This document shows, piece after piece, positions 12,704 to 17,828 of a stretch of 17,828 nucleotides of DNA. Every line of letters begins with the position of its first letter. The stretch's first letter is position 1. Made by a program: the position numbers and the translations under genes. The notes under the pieces were generated by a model. That model had not been told where the DNA came from. It worked only from the letters and a program-made list of their open reading frames with translations, and searched no databases. This DNA comes from Chryseobacterium gleum (GTDB lineage: Bacteria > Bacteroidota > Bacteroidia > Flavobacteriales_D > Sanyastnellaceae), in NCBI GenBank assembly GCA_945878835.1, contig CAMCUG010000011.1:1-17828 (forward strand). Direction: 5' to 3'.

Positions 12704-13948
12704 TTAACCCCAAGAAGCAATCTTTTCGGCTTTGTATTCTCCCGCTTCGAGTTTTTCACGAACTTTCGAGAAACACTCGATGGTGAAACGAACGTCTTCT
12801 AAGGTGTGAACAGTTGTTGGAATTAATCGCAGCATGATCACGTCTTTTGGAACAACCGGATAAACTACAATAGAGCAGAAGATGCCGTATGTTTCGCGAA
12901 GCTCAACGGTTACATTGGTGGCTTCACCCAGAGTTCCTTTTAAAAAAACGGGGGTAACTACGCTGTTGGTATGCCCGATATCGAATCCAGCCTCTTTCAA
13001 ACCGCTTTGCAAAGCACGGGCAACGTTCCACAAGTTGTCTTGTAGTTCTGGCATTGTGCGAATCATATCTAAACGTTTCAGAGCGCCAATTACGATTGGC
13101 AATGGAAGTGCCTTAGCGAATGTTTGTGAACGCATGTTGTAACGCAAGAATTCAATGACATGAGCTTCAGATACAACGAAAGCTCCTATCGTAGCCATTG
13201 CTTTCGCAAATGTTCCGAAGTAAACATCAATCTGATCTTGCACCCCTTGGAAATCACCAGCACCGCGTCCGTCTTTACCGATTGATCCAAATCCGTGTGC
13301 ATCATCTACAAATAAACGGAAAGGAATAACTTTTTTGAATTCAGCAATTTCTTTTATTTTTCCTTGGTCGCCCGCCATTCCGAAAACGCCTTCAGTCATA
13401 ACCAAGATCCCACCACCGGTCTGATCGGTTAAGCGCTTCGCTTGGTGTAACATTTTTTCGAAACTAGCCATGTCGTTGTGCTGGAAAACAAAACGCTTCC
13501 CCTGGTGCAAACGAACACCGTCTACCATGCACGCATGGCTCTCACTATCGTATACAATTACATCGTGTCTTCCTACGAGGGCTTCAATTGCCGACATACA
13601 ACCTTGGTAACCGAAGTTCAACAAGAAAGCATCTTCTTTGTGCATGAATGCAGCAAGTTCTTGCTCTAGTTGCTCGTGATATTTGGTCTGTCCAGACATC
13701 ATTCGTGCACCCATTGGATAAGCCATGCCCCATTCTGCAGCTGCATCTGCGTCTGCCTTACGAACATCTGGATGATTCGCTAAACCAAGGTAGTTGTTCA
13801 AACTCCACGTCAATACTGGTTTCCCACGGAACGTCATGTGAGCGCCAATGTCACCTTCTAGTTTAGGGAAAGTAAAATAGCCATGAGACTCTTTAGAGTG
13901 CTGACCAAGGGGTCCTCTGTTGTTCTTGATTTTTTCGAATATATCCAC
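12704..13948 (-). CDS. Alpha-oxoamine synthase (serine palmitoyltransferase / cysteate acyltransferase-like)
   Basis: PLP-dependent enzyme that condenses an amino acid with an acyl thioester and releases CO2. About 414 residues. Family features: WSLNNYLGL, PMGARMMSGQTKYHEQLE, the PLP-stacking His in SESHACMVDG, the cofactor Asp in VDDAHGFGS, and the Schiff-base lysine in FGTFAKAMA (Lys249 counting from the GTG). The ending CSIVVYPVVPKDVIMLRLIPTTVHT is typical. In Bacteroidota this subgroup is usually annotated as serine palmitoyltransferase or glycine C-acetyltransferase-like, but a role as cysteate acyl-ACP transferase for sulfonolipids is equally possible. No gene next to it settles the substrate. 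The start is GTG 13948 (DIFEKIKNN...); TTG at 13954 would add two residues. No ATG fits. It is divergent from bamD. Confidence 0.85.
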   Translation of the reverse strand: MDIFEKIKNNRGPLGQHSKESHGYFTFPKLEGDIGAHMTFRGKPVLTWSLNNYLGLANHPDVRKADADAAAEWGMAYPMGARMMSGQTKYHEQLEQELAAFMHKEDAFLLNFGYQGCMSAIEALVGRHDVIVYDSESHACMVDGVRLHQGKRFVFQHNDMASFEKMLHQAKRLTDQTGGGILVMTEGVFGMAGDQGKIKEIAEFKKVIPFRLFVDDAHGFGSIGKDGRGAGDFQGVQDQIDVYFGTFAKAMATIGAFVVSEAHVIEFLRYNMRSQTFAKALPLPIVIGALKRLDMIRTMPELQDNLWNVARALQSGLKEAGFDIGHTNSVVTPVFLKGTLGEATNVTVELRETYGIFCSIVVYPVVPKDVIMLRLIPTTVHTLEDVRFTIECFSKVREKLEAGEYKAEKIASWG

Positions 13949-13968
13949 GTGCAAATTTTTTAGAACTA

Positions 13969-13976
13969 CAAAAATA
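13969..13976 (-). promoter_or_regulatory. -7 promoter element for the alpha-oxoamine synthase gene
   Basis: The minus strand reads TATTTTTG, an exact TAnnTTTG match, 20 nt before the GTG at 13948. No TTG was found at the usual -33 distance. It occupies one side of the 131-base divergent region shared with bamD (13949-14079). Confidence 0.5.
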
Positions 13977-14037
13977 ATGAGGAATTATCTAATGTGACCT
14001 ATGAATTATCATCTTGTGAACAGACGATTGTGATTCT

Positions 14038-14071
14038 TTTGCCGTTACTTGACCGCAAAACCCTATTTTTG
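14038..14071 (+). promoter_or_regulatory. Promoter of the bamD-rpoZ gene cluster
   Basis: TTTG at 14038-14041 is followed after 22 nt by TATTTTTG at 14064-14071; both boxes match the Bacteroidota consensus exactly. The bamD ATG at 14080 is 8 nt past the -7 box, leaving a leader of only about 3-5 nt. Confidence 0.7.
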
Positions 14072-14079
14072 CGCTGGAA

Positions 14080-14880
14080 ATGAAAAGATCTATCATCCTC
14101 TTATTCGCGTTAGCAATAGCAGTTTCGGGCTGTACTGAGTACAGCAAGGCCTTGAAAGAGACTGACCCTACAAAAAAAATGGCTAACGCAAAAAAGTATT
14201 ACGAAGATGGTGAGTGTTTCAAGGCATTACCCATGCTGGAAGAGCTAATAGGTTTAACACGCGGAACCCAACAGTCTGAAGAGGTTTATTATTATTTTGC
14301 CAAGACGCATTATTGTCTGAAGGACTATTATATGGGCAATTACTATTTTAAGTCCTATGCAAAATCCTTTTCAACAAGTCCAAAAGCAGAGGAGTGTTTA
14401 TTCATGGCGGCGCTTTGCAGCTATAGCTTGTCACCCAATTACACCCTAGATCAGACCGATTCGAAGACCGCGGTTGACGAATTGCAGTATTTCCTAGATC
14501 AATATCCGAATAGCGCTTTGCGAGATTCTGCAAATCACATGATTAGCGATCTCAATTTCAAAATTGAAAAAAAGGATTTTGAAGTGGCAGAATTGTATGT
14601 TCAAACCATGAAATACAAAGCGGCATCAAGCAGTCTGCAAGAATTTTTAAAGAAATATCCGCAATCGAAATTCAGAGAAAAGGCGATGCTTTTGATCATC
14701 GAAAGCAAATATTTGTTGGCTGAGGGCAGTATTGACACAAAGAAATTGGAGCGTTATAGAGAAACAATGGAATCTTATATTACATTTGTATCCGCTTTTC
14801 CAAAAAGCATCTTTTTAGATAGTGCTGAAGATTTCTATCTAAAGAGTGATAAAATGGTAACGAAATTAACGACAAAATAG
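14080..14880 (+). CDS. bamD: Outer membrane assembly lipoprotein BamD
   Basis: Lipoprotein of the BAM complex, which folds beta-barrel proteins into the outer membrane together with BamA. The length is 266 residues. The signal sequence ends in lipobox AVSGC with Cys18 as the acylated residue. The mature part is built of TPR-like helical pairs: KKYYEDGECFKALPMLEELIGLTRGT, EVYYYFAKTHYCLKDYYMGNYYFKSY and AVDELQYFLDQYPNSALRDSANHMI, with further repeats to the end. The periodic Tyr/Ala pattern and the phrase Tyr-Pro-x-Ser at repeat ends are typical of the YfiO/BamD family. It is the first gene of a same-strand cluster with rpoZ (7 bases on), coaBC, the PorD-like gene and recN, a gene order seen often in Bacteroidota. 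It is driven by the promoter at 14038-14071. Confidence 0.93.
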   Translation: MKRSIILLFALAIAVSGCTEYSKALKETDPTKKMANAKKYYEDGECFKALPMLEELIGLTRGTQQSEEVYYYFAKTHYCLKDYYMGNYYFKSYAKSFSTSPKAEECLFMAALCSYSLSPNYTLDQTDSKTAVDELQYFLDQYPNSALRDSANHMISDLNFKIEKKDFEVAELYVQTMKYKAASSSLQEFLKKYPQSKFREKAMLLIIESKYLLAEGSIDTKKLERYRETMESYITFVSAFPKSIFLDSAEDFYLKSDKMVTKLTTK

Positions 14881-14887
14881 AATCATT

Positions 14888-15220
14888 ATGAGCAACTATA
14901 AAACCTCAACGGCAGCCAAAACAACCATCACGCGCAACACGAATGAGTTGTACGAAAAAGTAGAAGGAAACTTGTTTGAGACAGTAGTTCTGTTGAACAA
15001 GCGCACTTTTCAAATTGCTCGTGAAATGAAAGAAGAGTTGAGTCAAAAGCTTGAAGAATTTGGTAGCAACCAAGACAACTTGGAAGAGGTTTTCGAAAAC
15101 CGCGAGCAAATTGAAATCTCACGTTACTACGAAAGATTGCCAAAGGCCCACAGCATAGCTATTCAAGAATTGGAGGAAGGAGCAATATTTTTCCGTTATC
15201 CAGAAGAAGAAGAGAAATAA
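14888..15220 (+). CDS. rpoZ: DNA-directed RNA polymerase subunit omega
   Basis: Small RNA polymerase subunit that helps assembly and stability of the beta' subunit. The 110-residue Bacteroidota form is longer than and poorly similar to E. coli omega. The recognisable block is DNLEEVFENREQIEISRYYERLPK (residues 60-83 as separate conserved pieces DNLEEVFENREQ and ISRYYERLPK), preceded by LFETVVLLNKRTFQIA, the equivalent of the family's N-terminal helix region. It starts 7 bases after bamD and is followed by a strong intrinsic terminator, 20 bases after its stop. Confidence 0.92.
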   Translation: MSNYKTSTAAKTTITRNTNELYEKVEGNLFETVVLLNKRTFQIAREMKEELSQKLEEFGSNQDNLEEVFENREQIEISRYYERLPKAHSIAIQELEEGAIFFRYPEEEEK

Positions 15221-15238
15221 TATTGAATTGAATTCTTT

Positions 15239-15266
15239 GAAACCCCGAATTTTCGGGGTTTTTTTA
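15239..15266 (+). terminator. Intrinsic terminator between rpoZ and coaBC
   Basis: AACCCCGA (15241-15248) pairs with TCGGGGTT (15253-15260) around an ATTT loop, followed by TTTTT. The 8-bp GC-rich stem and T-tract make a textbook terminator. It ends only about 14 bases before the GTG of coaBC, so coaBC and later genes need read-through or a promoter at or upstream of this point. Confidence 0.85.
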
Positions 15267-15279
15267 TTAGGTTTACCTC

Positions 15280-16479
15280 GTGTTGAAAGGAAAAAAAATA
15301 GTACTCGCCGTTACAGGTTCCATTAGTGCCTACAAGTCTCTGTTCTTGTTGCGACTTCTTGTGAAAGAAGGTGCCGAGGTCAAAGTTATCATGAGTAAAT
15401 CGGCACATGAGTTCATTCAGCCCCTTTCCTTCAGCACCCTTTCCAAGCACCCGGTTTGTTCTGATTTCACAGAGAGTAATTTGAACGGTGTTTGGAACAA
15501 TCATGTGGAAATGGCGCTTTGGGCCGACCTTATACTTGTTGCCCCATGCACTGCGAACACGCTTGCGAAGTATGCTGCAGGAATGTGCGATGCGTATTTA
15601 CTAGCTGTACTTATGAGTGCGCAGTGTCCATTATTTTTTGCACCGGCAATGGATCATGACATGATGGAACATTTGGGCACTCAGGACAATTTGAAACGCA
15701 TTGAAGCAATGGGTTGCACTGTTCTTGCTCCCGGATACGGAGAGTTAGCCAGTGGATTAATTGGAAAGGGAAGGCTCTCGGAACCCGAGGAAATTCTTGG
15801 TGTAGTGATTTCTCATTTCAATCCGAATCAACTGTTGAAAGGAAAAAGGGCGCTAGTAAATGCTGGTCCAACCTACGAGGCAATAGATCCTGTTCGATTT
15901 ATAGGGAATCGATCAAGCGGGAAAATGGGCATTGCCATAGCGCAAGCATTACGCGCGCTTGGAGCTGATGTAACCTTGGTGTTAGGACCTGTGCACGAAA
16001 ATATTCCAGATGGAATAAAAATTATACGCATTGAGAGTGCTCTTGAAATGTATGAGGCCTGCACACGCGAATTTCAACATTCGGACTTTGCTGTATTGGC
16101 AGCTGCGGTCGCAGATTATCGTCCAGTAAATGTTAGCACCGAGAAAATAAAAAAGAAGAACTCTTCGTTAGAGCTGCGCTTGGAAGAAACAGAGGACATA
16201 GCAGCTTCATTGGGTAAAATAAAAAATCAAAATCAAAAATTGATTTGCTTTGCTTTAGAAACAGAAAACGAGGAAGCACACGCAATTGCTAAAATGAATC
16301 GAAAGAACGCAGATCTTTTAATCTTGAATTCACTCAAGACCGAAGGTGTGTATTTTGGTTCAGACAGCAATGCCATTACTCTTTTTCATTCCAACGGAAG
16401 TAAAAAAGAAATATCTTTAAAATCGAAAACGGAAATAGCTCAAATTATTTCCACTGAAATAGCCGACCTTTTTCAATGA
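15280..16479 (+). CDS. coaBC: Bifunctional phosphopantothenoylcysteine decarboxylase/phosphopantothenate-cysteine ligase
   Basis: Makes 4'-phosphopantetheine in CoA synthesis: the CoaB domain joins phosphopantothenate to cysteine and the CoaC domain (FMN) decarboxylates the product. The protein has 399 residues. The N-terminal CoaC domain has VTGSISAYK and the catalytic His75 (NNHVEMALWAD). Two residues differ from E. coli: PxMN reads PAMDHDMM (Asp125 for Asn125), and the Cys158 position is Ser158 in ELASGLIGKGR. The C-terminal CoaB domain from about 188 has NAGPTYEAIDPVRFIGNRSSGKMG in two conserved blocks around Asn210, AAAVADYRP, and Lys289. The start is GTG 15280; a TAG at 15268 blocks upstream extension. 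It overlaps the next gene by 4 bases (ATGA). Confidence 0.93.
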   Translation: MLKGKKIVLAVTGSISAYKSLFLLRLLVKEGAEVKVIMSKSAHEFIQPLSFSTLSKHPVCSDFTESNLNGVWNNHVEMALWADLILVAPCTANTLAKYAAGMCDAYLLAVLMSAQCPLFFAPAMDHDMMEHLGTQDNLKRIEAMGCTVLAPGYGELASGLIGKGRLSEPEEILGVVISHFNPNQLLKGKRALVNAGPTYEAIDPVRFIGNRSSGKMGIAIAQALRALGADVTLVLGPVHENIPDGIKIIRIESALEMYEACTREFQHSDFAVLAAAVADYRPVNVSTEKIKKKNSSLELRLEETEDIAASLGKIKNQNQKLICFALETENEEAHAIAKMNRKNADLLILNSLKTEGVYFGSDSNAITLFHSNGSKKEISLKSKTEIAQIISTEIADLFQ

Positions 16480-17378
16480 AGAAAAGTATAGTATATCTGA
16501 TTTTATTTTTCATTTCGTTTCATGCGTTAGCGCAAGAATTAAATTGCGACGTGAAGATTATTCCGCCAAGAATTATGATTTCCGGCCCGGAAGTTTTTCA
16601 AACTATGGAGCGAGCCATAGAAGAGTTTTTAAATGGAAGGAAATGGTCGAAGGACCAATGGCAGCAAGATGAGCGCATACCTTGTACGATTCAAATTACT
16701 ATTGAAAAACAAAACAGCCAGCGCGATTTCGAGGGTACCATTCAAATTGGTTCAAGTAGACCGGTTTATAATACTGATTACAAAACGCCGCTTGTTTCAA
16801 TCAACGATAGAAATTTAACTTTTCAGTTTCAGGAAAATACGCAATTGCAATGGTCACCCGATCAACACAGAGATAACCTAAGCAGTGTTTTAGCATTCTA
16901 TGCTCTTTATATAATCGCAAGTGATTACGATTCATTTTCATTGGAAGGGGGAACGGATAATTTCTTGATTTGCCAGACAATTGTTACAAATGCGCAGAAT
17001 GCCCCGGAAGCAGGATGGCGGGCCAGTGGAGAAAAGGGACAACAAAACAGATATTGGTTAATTGAAAACATTCTCACGGAAACATTTAGTCCACTTCGCG
17101 AAGCGAATTACAACTACCATCGTCAAGGTCTTGATAAAATGTACACTGAACGAGCGACCGCCACGAATAATATTATTGATGCGCTGAACGGGCTGAATAA
17201 CATTCATAAAATTAAGCCATCATCATACAATATGCAGGTCTTTTATTACGCGAAGGCCGATGAAATTGTGAATATATTCAAGCCTTTACCCGATGAACAA
17301 AAAACGCTGATAGCGGAATTATGTAAGCGTCTAGATCCAGGTAACATTGCGAAATACGATCGTATTTTACAGAAATAG
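16476..17378 (+). CDS. porD: DUF4835 family / type IX secretion system PorD-like protein
   Basis: An exported protein of 300 residues with a signal peptide cleaved probably after ALA at residue 19. The mature N-terminus QELNCDVKI is diagnostic of the DUF4835 family, as are FLNGRKWSKDQW, IQIGSSRPVYNTDYKTPL, LAFYALYIIASDYDSFSLEGG and GWRASGEKGQQNRYWLIENIL. DUF4835 proteins have been linked by name to the type IX secretion component PorD of Porphyromonas; I use that symbol on this basis, and the molecular role is not settled. The location is periplasm or inner face of the outer membrane. Its ATG overlaps the coaBC stop by 4 bases, indicating coupled translation. The T9SS cargo protein encoded at 11779-12621 is consistent with such a system being present. 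Confidence 0.85.
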   Translation: MKKSIVYLILFFISFHALAQELNCDVKIIPPRIMISGPEVFQTMERAIEEFLNGRKWSKDQWQQDERIPCTIQITIEKQNSQRDFEGTIQIGSSRPVYNTDYKTPLVSINDRNLTFQFQENTQLQWSPDQHRDNLSSVLAFYALYIIASDYDSFSLEGGTDNFLICQTIVTNAQNAPEAGWRASGEKGQQNRYWLIENILTETFSPLREANYNYHRQGLDKMYTERATATNNIIDALNGLNNIHKIKPSSYNMQVFYYAKADEIVNIFKPLPDEQKTLIAELCKRLDPGNIAKYDRILQK

Positions 17379-17410
17379 GCATAACTTTTTTCGTTATTCA
17401 ATAATGCCTA
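17376..17410. repeat. Inverted repeat between the porD-like gene and recN
   Basis: TAGGCAT (17376-17382) and ATGCCTA (17404-17410) are perfect inverted arms. An inner pair ATAAC (17381-17385) and GTTAT (17393-17397) can form instead or, with TAGGC/GCCTA, as a bulged extension. The left arm contains the porD stop codon TAG. It could be a weak 3' hairpin or a binding site upstream of recN; the sequence alone does not decide. Confidence 0.4.
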
Positions 17411-17426
17411 GCTGTAAATTCGCTTT

Positions 17427-17828
17427 ATGCTAAAATCGCTTCATATTCGGAATTATGTTCTCATTGAATCGCTGCACGTAAACTTCAATAAAGGTTTTGT
17501 AGCCATAACGGGTGAAACGGGAAGTGGAAAGTCGATTTTGTTAGACGCATTTGCTTTGCTTCTGGGCGATCGTTCTGATGTAAAGAGCATTCGTGTTGGA
17601 CAAGACAAATGCACGGTTGAAGCAGTGTTTGCAATTTCGAAAAATCGATTTGATTCATTTTTTCAAGAAAATGATTTAGACTTTTCGGAAGACACCGTTG
17701 TTCGAAGAGAGGTAAATAGCAAAGGAAAGAGCAGAGCATTTATTAACGATACTCCTGTTGCGTTAGCAATATTGAAGAACTTCACAGAGCAGTTGGTAGA
17801 CCTGCATTCTCAGCACGAAAATGCGCTT
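17427..17828 (+). CDS. recN: DNA repair protein RecN, N-terminal part (cut by window edge)
   Basis: SMC-like ATPase that acts early in double-strand break repair. Only the first 134 residues are present; the gene runs off the right edge. The start MLKSLHIRNYVLIESL is the standard RecN N-terminus. Walker A reads GETGSGKS (29-36), followed by ILLDAFALLLGDR. Near the edge come the conserved pieces VVRREVNSKGKSRAFIND and LVDLHSQHEN. It is separated from the porD-like gene by 48 bases that hold an inverted repeat. A TAAATTCG at 17415-17422, a 7-of-8 match to the -7 promoter consensus, sits 4 nt before the ATG, so recN may also have its own near-leaderless promoter. Confidence 0.93.
   Translation, partial: MLKSLHIRNYVLIESLHVNFNKGFVAITGETGSGKSILLDAFALLLGDRSDVKSIRVGQDKCTVEAVFAISKNRFDSFFQENDLDFSEDTVVRREVNSKGKSRAFINDTPVALAILKNFTEQLVDLHSQHENAL

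Noticed and set aside
1..17828. Mobile elements, prophage, CRISPR arrays, tRNA/rRNA genes or defence systems
   Set aside because: No transposase, integrase, direct-repeat array, terminal inverted repeats or RNA-gene sequence was seen. Gene content and style look like uniform core genome throughout.

Overview
This is an ordinary-looking chromosomal core segment of a member of the Bacteroidota, most likely order Flavobacteriales (a relative of Fluviicola or Cryomorphaceae is possible but not proven). The evidence is: A-rich leaders without clear Shine-Dalgarno sequences; Bacteroidota-type promoters (TTTG about 17-23 nt upstream of TAnnTTTG); the IPExxxVDY-pyk gene pair; a Bacteroidota-type RNA polymerase omega subunit; a type IX secretion (T9SS) cargo protein with a C-terminal sorting domain; a DUF4835/PorD protein; pdhA joined directly to pdhC without pdhB; and the bamD-rpoZ-coaBC-DUF4835-recN gene order. 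There are no mobile elements, CRISPR arrays, tRNA or rRNA genes, and no clear phage or transfer signature. No stretch without a gene exceeds 300 bases; the longest gap is about 184 bases, between ftsZ and fur.

Layout. 1-1730 (minus): S66 LD-carboxypeptidase, IPExxxVDY protein, then the 5' part of pyruvate kinase, which runs off the left edge. 1788-3836 (plus): methionyl-tRNA synthetase. 3839-5575 (minus): ftsZ, separate from the usual ftsQ-ftsA neighbours and tail-to-tail with metG. 5760-6200 (plus): a divergent Fur-family regulator. 6241-7447: three small proteins of uncertain role (a secreted MORN-like protein, a cytoplasmic protein and a lipoprotein), packed tail-to-tail. 7510-9314 (plus): a lipoprotein cyclophilin overlapping pheS by 4 bases. 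9411-11712 (plus): pdhA-pdhC, preceded by a perfect palindrome and a strong promoter, and followed by a bidirectional terminator. 11779-13948 (minus): a T9SS-exported Reeler-like protein and an alpha-oxoamine synthase of the serine palmitoyltransferase/cysteate acyltransferase group. 14080-17828 (plus): bamD, rpoZ, coaBC, a PorD-like gene and the 5' part of recN.

How the genes work together. Most are housekeeping genes: glycolysis end point and pyruvate oxidation (pyk, pdhA, pdhC), two aminoacyl-tRNA synthetases, envelope growth (ftsZ, LD-carboxypeptidase, BamD, periplasmic cyclophilin), CoA synthesis, transcription and DNA repair. The T9SS cargo and the PorD-like gene imply a working type IX secretion system elsewhere in the genome. 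The alpha-oxoamine synthase implies sphingolipids or sulfonolipids.

I did not find a convincing new biological system. The best second-look items are the pdhA operator-like palindrome, the Fur homologue lacking its zinc-knuckle cysteines, promoters placed so close to start codons that transcripts should be nearly leaderless, a terminator inside the bamD-recN cluster, and the lipid-enzyme specificity question. All reading was by eye; no alignment, folding or database search was run.
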